Below are positions 8,263-14,408 of a stretch of DNA of 14,408 nucleotides, in pieces. Under the pieces are notes generated by a model that made no database searches, had not been told where the DNA came from, and saw nothing but the letters and a program-made list of their open reading frames with translations. Within the stretch, counting starts at the first letter, position 1. Every line of letters begins with the position of its first letter. Source of the DNA: an uncultured Clostridia bacterium. Its GTDB lineage: Bacteria > Bacillota > Clostridia > Christensenellales > Borkfalkiaceae. Both the position numbers and the translations under genes were made by a program. Location of the stretch: the NCBI GenBank assembly GCA_937920115.1, contig CALGVF010000090.1, positions 1 through 14,408 of the forward strand. Reading direction: 5' to 3'.

Positions 8263-8332
8263 GGGTTTTGAACGAAAAAAATGAAAATTATGAGAAAATT
8301 TTATTTTTCGACTATTTTTTACAGGTGATTTT

Positions 8333-8575
8333 ATGAGAATAGACAAATTTTTAAAGGTTTCGAGAATTTTAAAACGCAGAAGCGTGGCGAACGAAGCGTG
8401 TTCGGGCGGCAGAGTTTCCGTAAACGGCAAGTCCGTCAAACCCTCCTACTCACTCAAAGTCGGCGACGAGGTGGAAATCGCTTTCGGCGAGGGAACGTTG
8501 AAGTTCAAAGTGCTTAATCTTAAAGAAACGGTCAGAAAAGACGAAGCCGCTACCCTTTACGAGATTTTAAACTGA
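8333..8575 (+). CDS. rqcP: S4-domain RNA-binding protein RqcP (YabO/Hsp15 family)
   Basis: An 80-residue protein made almost entirely of one S4 RNA-binding domain. The start MRIDKFLKVSRILKRR, the GGRVSVNGK turn and the ending EEAATLYEIL-type tail (here DEAATLYEILN) closely match B. subtilis YabO, now called RqcP, as I recall it. In that family the protein binds obstructed 50S subunits carrying peptidyl-tRNA and works with RqcH to add alanine tails to stalled nascent chains. The ATG at 8333 follows AGGTGA (8323-8328), 4 nt away. In Bacillus, yabO lies in the mazG-divIC neighbourhood; here it stands alone, divergent from rpoB and upstream of ispDF. The paralogous Hsp15 (HslR) heat-shock protein is the main alternative name. 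The family call is firm; the exact role is by homology. Confidence 0.88.
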   Translation: MRIDKFLKVSRILKRRSVANEACSGGRVSVNGKSVKPSYSLKVGDEVEIAFGEGTLKFKVLNLKETVRKDEAATLYEILN

Positions 8576-8611
8576 CGGTTTTTCGTTTTTTTACTTTTTT
8601 CGTCGGCGTAC

Positions 8612-8631
8612 TTTTCCACAAGTTATCAACA
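8612..8631 (+). promoter_or_regulatory. Two DnaA-box-like 9-mers in the ispDF promoter
   Basis: TTTTCCACA (8612-8620) and TTATCAACA (8623-8631) each differ by one base from the DnaA box TTATCCACA, are in the same orientation, and are 2 nt apart. The first covers the -35 hexamer and the second lies in the spacer of the predicted ispDF promoter. The arrangement looks like a fragment of a Firmicutes oriC box cluster. DnaA binding has not been shown. Confidence 0.5.
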
Positions 8632-8643
8632 ATATTATATAAT
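8615..8643 (+). promoter_or_regulatory. Predicted promoter of ispDF-radA
   Basis: TCCACA (8615-8620, four of six -35 consensus bases), a 17-nt spacer, and a perfect TATAAT (8638-8643). The predicted start near 8650 gives a 5' UTR of about 43 nt ahead of the ispDF ATG. No clear terminator separates it from rqcP, only T-rich sequence at 8577-8600, so read-through from rqcP is also likely. Confidence 0.55.
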
Positions 8644-8692
8644 GATATAGCGGTTATACAGGCGAAGAATACAGGGTTTCAGAGGAGGATAT

Positions 8693-9835
8693 ATGACAAC
8701 AGCGATTATACTTTGCGGCGGAAGTGGCGAACGGGCAGGCTTCGGCTACAATAAACTTTTAAAGGACTCGGGCGGCATTACGCCGTTTGAAAAGGTTTTA
8801 ACGACTTTCTCCGAGTCGGATAAAATCGACGAAATAATCGTCGTATGTTCGGCGAAAGATATGGAAATATTCAAGCAAAAGTGCCTGTATAGGTCGATTA
8901 ACGCCCGTTTTACTCTCGGAGGAGCGACGAGAACGGAGTCGGTTAAAAAGGGGCTTGACGAGGCATATGGCGACGTCGTTTTAATTCACGACGGGGCGAG
9001 ACCGTTCGTCTCGAAGCGTATTATCGCGGACTGCGTAGAGACGGCGAAAAAGTACGGCTCGGCGATAACGGTCGTAAAACCCGTCGACACGATATGCCTG
9101 ACCTCCGAGGACGAAGAGGGCGAATATATCCTGTCGTCTACCCGTAAAAACGTATACGCCGTTCAGACCCCGCAAGGCTTTATAACCTCGCAGATTAAAA
9201 AGGCGTACTCTATGATTACCGAAACGGACGAATTTACCGACGATTCGGGCGTTTATTCAAAATATATAGGAAAATGCCGAACGGTCGAGGGCGATATTAA
9301 AAACAAGAAACTCACCTACGCCGAAGATTTTTCGGTCGGAAACGGAATTACCTGCGGAGTCGGGTTCGACCTGCATCTTTTGGTACCGAACCGCAAACTC
9401 ATATTAGGCGGCGTGGAAATTCCGCACGACAAAGGGCTGCTCGGACACAGCGACGCGGACGTGTTGACCCACGCAATTATGGACGCGATGCTCTCTTCCG
9501 CAAGTCTCGGAGACATCGGAAGACACTTCCCCGACACCGACCCGAAATACGAGGGCATATCGAGTATGTTACTGCTTGAAAACGTCGTCGATTTACTCAA
9601 AAAGCGGGGCTATAAGTTGATTAACGTGACTGCGGTCGTTCAAGCGCAAAAACCGAAACTCGCAAAGTACGTCGATAAAATCAGAGAAAATTTAGCGAAA
9701 GCGTTAGAACTCGACGTTGAAAAAGTGGGCATAACCTGCACCACGCTCGAAGGAATAGGAATAGTAGGAAGAGAAGAGGGAATCGCCGTTTCGGCGTATT
9801 GCCTTACGAGGAAAGAAGATTATGGCGAAGAGTAA
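8693..9835 (+). CDS. ispDF: Bifunctional IspD-IspF enzyme of the MEP isoprenoid pathway
   Basis: A 380-residue fusion of two non-consecutive MEP-pathway enzymes. Residues 1 to about 215 are IspD, which joins CTP to 2-C-methyl-D-erythritol 4-phosphate: nucleotide-binding start CGGSGERAG (8-16) with K21, GGATRTESV (76-84), HDGARPF (99-105), VDT (131-133), QTPQ (158-161) and TDDSG (182-186). Residues from about 219 are IspF, the cyclase making 2-C-methyl-D-erythritol 2,4-cyclodiphosphate: predicted zinc ligands D226, H228 and H260, then GDIGRHFPDTD (273-283) and the TTLEG (350-354) and GREEGIA (359-365) blocks. IspE, which acts between them, is not in the window. The ATG at 8693 follows AGAGGAGG closely (4-nt gap). 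The 3' end overlaps radA by 14 nt. In Bacillus, separate ispD and ispF genes lie near radA, so the linkage is an old one. Confidence 0.96.
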   Translation: MTTAIILCGGSGERAGFGYNKLLKDSGGITPFEKVLTTFSESDKIDEIIVVCSAKDMEIFKQKCLYRSINARFTLGGATRTESVKKGLDEAYGDVVLIHDGARPFVSKRIIADCVETAKKYGSAITVVKPVDTICLTSEDEEGEYILSSTRKNVYAVQTPQGFITSQIKKAYSMITETDEFTDDSGVYSKYIGKCRTVEGDIKNKKLTYAEDFSVGNGITCGVGFDLHLLVPNRKLILGGVEIPHDKGLLGHSDADVLTHAIMDAMLSSASLGDIGRHFPDTDPKYEGISSMLLLENVVDLLKKRGYKLINVTAVVQAQKPKLAKYVDKIRENLAKALELDVEKVGITCTTLEGIGIVGREEGIAVSAYCLTRKEDYGEE

Positions 9836-11213
9836 AACAAACACGAAATACGTATGTCAGGAATGCGGAGCGGTTTCGCCCGTATGGCTCGGCAGATGCC
9901 CGACCTGCGGAAAATTCGGCACGATAAACGAAGAAATCGAAGAGACGATAGCGGTAGTCAAATCGGAAAAGAGACCGACCTATCAAAAGCCCCTCAGGCT
10001 TTCGGATATAGAACACGAAAAACTCGTCAGAGTAAGTTCGGGAATAGACGAACTCGACACGGTATTGGGCGGAGGCATAGTCCCCTCCTCGCTCGTACTC
10101 ATAGGCGGCGACCCGGGAATAGGAAAATCGACGATTATGACGCAAGTCGCCTGTACGTTATCTGAAAAATACAAGGTGCTCTACGCTTCGGCGGAAGAAA
10201 GTCAGGCTCAGGTCAAAATGCGTTGCACGAGACTGAACGTAAAAACCGACTCGCTTATGATAATGAACGAGACCTGTCTCGACAATATTTTAGCCGAAGC
10301 CGAGAGTTACGACTTTTTGATCGTGGACTCCATTCAGGCGGTATACACCGAGGAACTGAGCGGCTCGTCGGGTTCGGTCGGACAGGTCAAGGAATGTGCT
10401 TCGAGACTTATGCGGTTTGCGAAATCGACGAATACGACGGTATTTATCGTAGGACACGTCACGAAAGAAGGAGCGATTGCGGGGCCTAAGGTTTTGGAAC
10501 ACATTATGGACACGGTGTTATACTTCGAGGGGCAACCGCAGGACAATTATAAACTGCTCCGAGCGGTCAAAAACCGTTTCGGGTCGGCTCAGGAAGTGGG
10601 CGTATTCGAAATGACGTCGGAAGGAATAAAAGGCGTAAAGGACTACAACGGAATTTTCGTTTCGGAAGAGAGGGGCAAGGAAGCGGGAAGCATAGTAACG
10701 CCGTCGGTATCGGGCAACCGTTGTATGCCTGTGGAAATTCAGACGCTGTTATCGAAAACGGTGTTCGGAATGCCCCGAAGAATGCCGCTCGGCTTAGACT
10801 ACAACCGCACCTCGCTCATTTTGGCGGTACTCGAAAAGCGGGCGTACATACCCTTTTACACGCAGGACGTATACGTCACGGTAATGGGCGGAATAAAACT
10901 CACCGAACCTGCGAGCGACCTTGCGGTAGCGTTGGCTCTTGCGAGTTCATACAAAAACGAGCCGATATCGGGCGAAGTATGCGCGTTCGGCGAAATAGGA
11001 TTGACGGGCGAAGTCCGAGCGGTTACGCAAGCGGACAAGCGAGTCGATAACGCGATAAAACTCGGCTTCAAGAAGATAATCATACCGTACAAGAATTATC
11101 ATTCGGTAGAAAAGTTCGCAAATAAAGCGGAGATTATCCCCGTAAAGCACGTATACCAAGCGATAAAACTACTTTTCGACGGCAAAGCGAAGAAGTCCCC
11201 GAAAGAGGACTGA
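9822..11213 (+). CDS. radA: DNA repair protein RadA (Sms)
   Basis: A 463-residue RecA-related ATPase that in this family drives branch migration of recombination intermediates. An N-terminal zinc finger is formed by C12, C15, C26 and C29. The ATPase core has Walker A GDPGIGKST (96-104), a Walker B strand FLIVDS (165-170) and the RadA-specific KNRFG motif at 250-254. From about residue 290 follows the Lon-protease-like domain (around GGIKLTEPASDLAVAL, 356-371); in this family it is structural rather than proteolytic. Length is normal for the family. The start codon lies inside the end of ispDF (14-nt overlap, different frame), with AGGA about 10 nt upstream in the ispDF coding sequence, so the two are probably translationally coupled. 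disA, the usual Bacillus neighbour, does not follow. Confidence 0.97.
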   Translation: MAKSKTNTKYVCQECGAVSPVWLGRCPTCGKFGTINEEIEETIAVVKSEKRPTYQKPLRLSDIEHEKLVRVSSGIDELDTVLGGGIVPSSLVLIGGDPGIGKSTIMTQVACTLSEKYKVLYASAEESQAQVKMRCTRLNVKTDSLMIMNETCLDNILAEAESYDFLIVDSIQAVYTEELSGSSGSVGQVKECASRLMRFAKSTNTTVFIVGHVTKEGAIAGPKVLEHIMDTVLYFEGQPQDNYKLLRAVKNRFGSAQEVGVFEMTSEGIKGVKDYNGIFVSEERGKEAGSIVTPSVSGNRCMPVEIQTLLSKTVFGMPRRMPLGLDYNRTSLILAVLEKRAYIPFYTQDVYVTVMGGIKLTEPASDLAVALALASSYKNEPISGEVCAFGEIGLTGEVRAVTQADKRVDNAIKLGFKKIIIPYKNYHSVEKFANKAEIIPVKHVYQAIKLLFDGKAKKSPKED

Positions 11214-11241
11214 ACCTTTCAGATTTAAGACAAATTGAAAC

Positions 11242-11325
11242 GCCTACCCTGCGTAAGGCAAACTTTCCCGATAGAACGAACGGGAAATTTTTAAGCCTAC
11301 CCTGCATAAAGCAACCTTTCCCGAT
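11242..11325 (+). repeat. Direct repeat pair behind radA
   Basis: Two 31-nt units, 11242-11272 and 11295-11325, match at 28 of 31 positions. Both begin GCCTACCCTGC and end CTTTCCCGAT; their starts are 53 nt apart. Each unit supplies the left arm of a hairpin (TTTCCC with GGGAAA or GGGGAAA). The first forms the radA terminator; in the second the arm is followed by AATG, not a T-run. It seems to be a duplicated intergenic element fused to the palindromic repeat that follows. Confidence 0.75.
11264..11292 (+). terminator. Intrinsic terminator of radA
   Basis: Stem TTTCCCG (11264-11270) with CGGGAAA (11281-11287), a 10-nt loop, and five Ts immediately after. It lies about 50 nt past the radA stop on the sense strand and is built from the first of two direct repeats. 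Confidence 0.7.
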
Positions 11326-11338
11326 GAAACGGGGAAAA

Positions 11339-11381
11339 TGTCGCAAAGCGACAAAAGGGGCACGCTCCGTGGGGAGAGTGG
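11339..11381 (-). repeat. Dispersed palindromic repeat, inverted copy
   Basis: On the minus strand this reads CCACTCTCCCC, then CACG-GAG-CGTG, CCCC, and a hairpin TGTCGC-TTT-GCGACA (11353-11339). It shares the CACTCTCCCC core with the copies at 31-55 and 11488-11512 but in the opposite orientation and with a different second hairpin. It has diverged internally, so it is a related member rather than an exact copy. Confidence 0.6.
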
Positions 11382-11402
11382 CTTGACGGAATGAAATGGA
11401 AG

Positions 11403-11475
11403 TCAAGACCATAGAGGTCTTTAACGTAAACCACGGAAATACTCGCAACATTTTCGATAAAGCAACACCTCTCTC
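11403..11475. other. Gene-free spacer between palindromic repeats
   Basis: The only structure I see is a short inverted repeat AAGACC-ATAGA-GGTCTT near the left end. No T-run follows it and no credible reading frame crosses it. Open frames over 11134-11619 read through the palindromic repeats and are not credible proteins. Confidence 0.5.
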
Positions 11476-11512
11476 GCCGCTCCGCGGCACTCTCCCCAAA
11501 GGGGAAAGCAAG
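11476..11512 (+). repeat. Dispersed palindromic repeat, copy 2
   Basis: A GCCGC-TCC-GCGGC hairpin (11476-11488) is followed by the 25-nt core 11488-11512 with CTCCCC-AAA-GGGGAA. The core matches 31-55 at 24 of 25 positions. The hairpin in front differs completely from that of copy 1, so the family keeps a fixed core and a variable hairpin. Confidence 0.75.
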
Positions 11513-11548
11513 AAAATATTACTAATAAAACGTTTTAAAAAACAACTT

Positions 11549-11590
11549 AAAAAGCCGCGGCAAAAGCGAAAACTTTTGCCGCGGCTTTTA
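11549..11590. terminator. Strong bidirectional terminator between radA and the LRR gene
   Basis: A perfect 17-bp stem (AAAAGCCGCGGCAAAAG at 11550-11566 with 11573-11589) has a 6-nt loop CGAAAA. The A-flank and U-flank are part of the stem, so both strands end in a run of Ts: four on the plus strand, five on the minus. It lies about 115 nt past the stop of the minus-strand LRR gene and faces radA on the other side, so it separates two convergent genes. Confidence 0.85.
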
Positions 11591-11703
11591 ACGTATTCAA
11601 TATATTCAACAATAAGCAATCAACCGTTAAAAACGCGAATAATCGACTTATAGCCCGCTTTATAACAGCGAGTTGTAAATACGTAACGACTGCTTTAAGC
11701 CTT
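11591..11703. other. 3' untranslated stretch of the LRR gene
   Basis: Between the LRR stop codon and its hairpin terminator I see no gene or structure that I can support. Confidence 0.5.
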
Positions 11704-14408
11704 TTAAATATCCCCGTCGATGCAATGGACAGTACAATCGCAGGAGTTAGAATTCCACCCCGAAGATAACGAAATTGAATTCCATTGTTCCATTGTCCCG
11801 CCGAATTCAATATCTGTAAGATTATTACACCCCTCAAAGGCTACCCAATCAATGATTGTTACGTTTTTAGAAATCGATATTTTTTTCAAAGAAGCACATC
11901 CCCTGAAAGCACCGACACATATACGCGTCACGCTATCGGGTATTACTATACTTACAAGTCCACTACACATTGAAAAAGCTCCGTTGCCTATCGCCGTCAC
12001 AGTGTCAGGTATCACTATATTCTCAAGCCCCGTACAACCTGAAAACCAATAATTTCCTATACTCGATATACCTCTTCCTATTGTTATACTTTTAAGTCCT
12101 TTGCATCCTTTGAAGGCTTCACTCATTATACTAGTTACACTGTCAGGTATTGTGATTTCCGCAAGGCTCACACAATCAATAAAAACCTGATCCTCAATAT
12201 CCGTTACGCTATTCCCCAATATTACGTTTTTCAATTTAGAACAACCACCGAACGCTACGCCTTTAATTATTTTCACTCCATTCCCTATTGTAACGCTTTC
12301 AAGGTTAATACAATCAGAAAACACATAACTCTCTAAACTTGTTACGCTATTTGGTATGACAATATCCACTAGTCCATTGCATTGTGAAAATGCCATTGAA
12401 CCTATACTTTTTACGCTGTTTGGAATGGTCAGATTTGTAAGTCCGATACATTTATAAAACGCACTACCGCTAATAGTTGTTACGCTACTCGGTATAGTTA
12501 CACTTGTGAGCGAACTACAATACGAGAACACCGAATCTTCAATATTTTCAACGCCATCAGGAATCTCCACGCTTAAAAGCCCGCTACACCCCGAAAATGC
12601 CATTGCTCCTATACTCTTTACGCTTTCAGGAATTATTATACTTACAAGCCCACTACAACCTTTGAATGCACTACTTCCAATGATTTTTAAATCTTTTGGC
12701 AAATTGATTGCGGTAAGATTTTTACAGTCTCTGAAACCAACGCTTATATATCTTGTTACCGACCCATATTGCAATTCCTTGTATTCATATATTTCGGTTA
12801 TTGTATCGGGAATAGTTATTTCTCCCTCTATTGCAGGTGGAACAGCAATAATTTCAGTTTTGTCCTCATTATATAATACACCATCTACTGCCGAGAAGAT
12901 CTTATTTCCTCTTTCAACAGTATATTTTTTTAAGCATTTTAATTGTTTAAAATCAAATGAAACCCCAAAAGACTCCAAAGTTGCAGGTATTTCATATTCA
13001 ACAATATTACAGTTAATAAAACATATTATGTAGGTCTTCGCACAATTATAAATCGCATAACCATCACATGAATAGTTTTTGTTTTTTTCATCAATTATAA
13101 TTTTTCTATCCCCAACAAGACAATTAACAATATGCTGTATTTCATCCGCTACAATATTTCCACCTGTCACATCTTCGTCAGAATCGGCAAACCCCTCGCC
13201 CCAGTTCGCTATACCTATAACTCCAACATTTGCTCCAATTGTTAATTTTTCAAGCTTTCGACATTTTAACAAAAAAGCACGCTCAGCAATCATTTTGGTA
13301 TCATTAGAAATTACATATTCTGTTCTTTTATTAGATGCCGGATAAGAAATTAAAGTGTACAACGATTTTGTATAGAGAACACCATCTACTGATATAAAAT
13401 TTTCATTATCTTCATCCACGTTTATTTCTTCCAATGTAGATGTCACAAACGCTCCACCCCAAATGAATTTTACCGTCTTAGGAATAAATATAGTTTGTAC
13501 TCCATTAACCGCAACTTGACCGTATGACGCATATGAATGCACCCCAACAGAAATAACAGTATAAATATCCCCACCGTAATCAACCGTTTCGGGGATCGCC
13601 ACGTTTTTCGCTCCGCCTATGGAACGTATTTCTAACGCGTTATATCCGACAACCGCAAACGTGGCGTTATCGACGGTAAATTCGTCGTTTAATATTATTT
13701 GTCCGTCGCTTGAAAATTCGCTATCAGAACGAACAGGCAAATCGTATAAATATTCGCCGCCTACTCCGCTTGTCGTATGTAAGGTGTGATTTTTAGTAAA
13801 GTTTTCGTCCGTTACGCAGAAATAATTGTACGAAATACCCCATTTATAACGCGGACTGTCGTCATAAGTCAGGTCGTACCAATACCACTCTCCGTCGTCA
13901 AGTTTAACGAGGTTCCACGCGTGAGCCTCGCCGCTCGAAGTTCCCGTTACAAACACGTTTTCAACGCCCGAATAATTCAAAAGCAACTGAAAAGTCTTAG
14001 CGTACCCCTCGCAAACCGAACCTTTTTCGTCGAATACGCCTATTACGCTATGAGCCCAACCTGCCGACTGCGGGTTATTATTCGAGTCGTAGGCGTAATC
14101 GACCGCTTCTATAATATAGTCGTGATACGCAAGCGTTTTTCTGTATATTCCGTCGTCGGCACCGAGACGAGCCGCATAAGATTTAACCGAATCGTATACC
14201 TTTTGATTTGCTTTCGCCCTTACCGCACCGTCCGAATAGTCAGGATCAACTAATATCGTAATATCTGTAACAGTATATCTCAACGAAGTCGAAAGCCAAT
14301 AGTAAAGCGGGTTATCGTCTCTGTACGTTTTCCATACCGAAATTGCGGTATCGGCATCGAGACCCAAGTCCGCATAATTTATCGTTTCCACTTCACAATT
14401 TGCCATAC
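11704..14408 (-). CDS. Transglutaminase-like plus BspA-type leucine-rich-repeat protein, 5' end missing
   Basis: At least 900 residues; the reading frame is open to the window edge and the visible start has no signal peptide, so the true N-terminus lies outside. Numbering is from the methionine at 14406. Residues about 85-215 form a transglutaminase-like domain with a plausible catalytic triad: C132 (VCEGYAK), H162 (HAWN) and D178 (YDLTYDD). Residues about 240-555 hold irregular, degenerate LRR_5-like segments (for example 330-360 and 500-525, each with a DGVLY motif). Residues 558-879 are 14 tandem repeats of exactly 23 residues, pattern F..C..L..I.IP..V..I...A. The C-terminus (GTMEQWNSI, then W, TVHC.DG) is the usual ending of this family. 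No anchor or membrane segment is seen. Similar proteins are surface or secreted proteins of gut bacteria; substrate and partner are unknown. The codon and base composition changes sharply inside the gene. Confidence 0.88.
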   Translation of the reverse strand, partial: MANCEVETINYADLGLDADTAISVWKTYRDDNPLYYWLSTSLRYTVTDITILVDPDYSDGAVRAKANQKVYDSVKSYAARLGADDGIYRKTLAYHDYIIEAVDYAYDSNNNPQSAGWAHSVIGVFDEKGSVCEGYAKTFQLLLNYSGVENVFVTGTSSGEAHAWNLVKLDDGEWYWYDLTYDDSPRYKWGISYNYFCVTDENFTKNHTLHTTSGVGGEYLYDLPVRSDSEFSSDGQIILNDEFTVDNATFAVVGYNALEIRSIGGAKNVAIPETVDYGGDIYTVISVGVHSYASYGQVAVNGVQTIFIPKTVKFIWGGAFVTSTLEEINVDEDNENFISVDGVLYTKSLYTLISYPASNKRTEYVISNDTKMIAERAFLLKCRKLEKLTIGANVGVIGIANWGEGFADSDEDVTGGNIVADEIQHIVNCLVGDRKIIIDEKNKNYSCDGYAIYNCAKTYIICFINCNIVEYEIPATLESFGVSFDFKQLKCLKKYTVERGNKIFSAVDGVLYNEDKTEIIAVPPAIEGEITIPDTITEIYEYKELQYGSVTRYISVGFRDCKNLTAINLPKDLKIIGSSAFKGCSGLVSIIIPESVKSIGAMAFSGCSGLLSVEIPDGVENIEDSVFSYCSSLTSVTIPSSVTTISGSAFYKCIGLTNLTIPNSVKSIGSMAFSQCNGLVDIVIPNSVTSLESYVFSDCINLESVTIGNGVKIIKGVAFGGCSKLKNVILGNSVTDIEDQVFIDCVSLAEITIPDSVTSIMSEAFKGCKGLKSITIGRGISSIGNYWFSGCTGLENIVIPDTVTAIGNGAFSMCSGLVSIVIPDSVTRICVGAFRGCASLKKISISKNVTIIDWVAFEGCNNLTDIEFGGTMEQWNSISLSSGWNSNSCDCTVHCIDGDI

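Noticed and set aside
8018..8332. T-box, or L10-type leader upstream of rpoB
   Set aside because: I could not find the T-box GGGUGGNACCGCG-type sequence, nor match the L10 leader from memory. A covariance-model search would be needed to exclude the latter.
8227..8439. 70-codon minus-strand open frame opposite rqcP
   Set aside because: It is antisense to the well-supported rqcP gene and crosses the rpoBC promoter; no ribosome binding site or recognisable family.
8612..8631. Chromosomal replication origin
   Set aside because: Only two DnaA-box-like sites, and no dnaA, dnaN or AT-rich unwinding region with further boxes.
11242..11512. Possible CRISPR array
   Set aside because: Only two direct repeats 53 nt apart, no series of equal spacers, and no cas genes. 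The other copies are inverted and palindromic.
11134..11619. 161-codon minus-strand open frame covering the end of radA and the repeats
   Set aside because: It reads through radA, its terminator and three hairpins. The content comes from the palindromic repeats, a frequent source of false hypothetical proteins.

Overview
The window carries a core information-processing block of a Gram-positive (Firmicutes/Clostridia-like) bacterium beside a large repeat-type accessory gene. Pointers to this group are Bacillus-type RpoB and RpoC with extra insertions, an RqcP (YabO)-type S4 protein, a fused IspD-IspF enzyme next to radA, strong AGGAGG-type ribosome binding sites, and a BspA-like leucine-rich-repeat protein of the kind common in uncultured gut Clostridia. 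The genus assignment is inference; there is no rRNA here.

Layout. Positions 1-189 hold a fragment of a dispersed palindromic repeat and a strong hairpin terminator behind rpoC. The minus strand from 8017 to 190 is rpoB-rpoC, separated by 19 nt and transcribed from a perfect consensus promoter (TTGACA, 17 nt, TATAAT) at 8262-8234, through a 210-nt leader that can fold. The ribosomal protein genes rplJ/rplL, which usually precede rpoB, are absent. Divergently, the plus strand carries rqcP (8333-8575), then ispDF (8693-9835) and radA (9822-11213), the last two overlapping by 14 nt. The ispDF promoter region holds two DnaA-box-like 9-mers, one on the -35 element. A 490-nt gene-free stretch (11214-11703) holds the radA terminator, a direct repeat pair, several members of the dispersed palindromic repeat, and a 17-bp hairpin terminator. 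On the minus strand from the right edge to 11704 is a 5'-truncated gene for a transglutaminase-like domain followed by 14 exact-length 23-residue leucine-rich repeats.

How the genes relate. rpoB and rpoC give the two catalytic RNA polymerase subunits. RqcP works on stalled 50S subunits in ribosome quality control, IspDF in the MEP isoprenoid pathway, and RadA in recombination. These are housekeeping functions grouped by position rather than one pathway. The LRR protein is probably a surface or secreted protein.

I did not find a defence system, a mobile element with a transposase, a CRISPR array, or a clearly new multi-gene system. The points most worth a second look are the rpoB-rqcP intergenic region (leader with a possible attenuator, and opposing promoters whose transcripts would overlap), lineage-type insertions and unusual residues in RpoB/RpoC, DnaA-box-like sites at the ispDF promoter, and the mosaic composition of the LRR gene.
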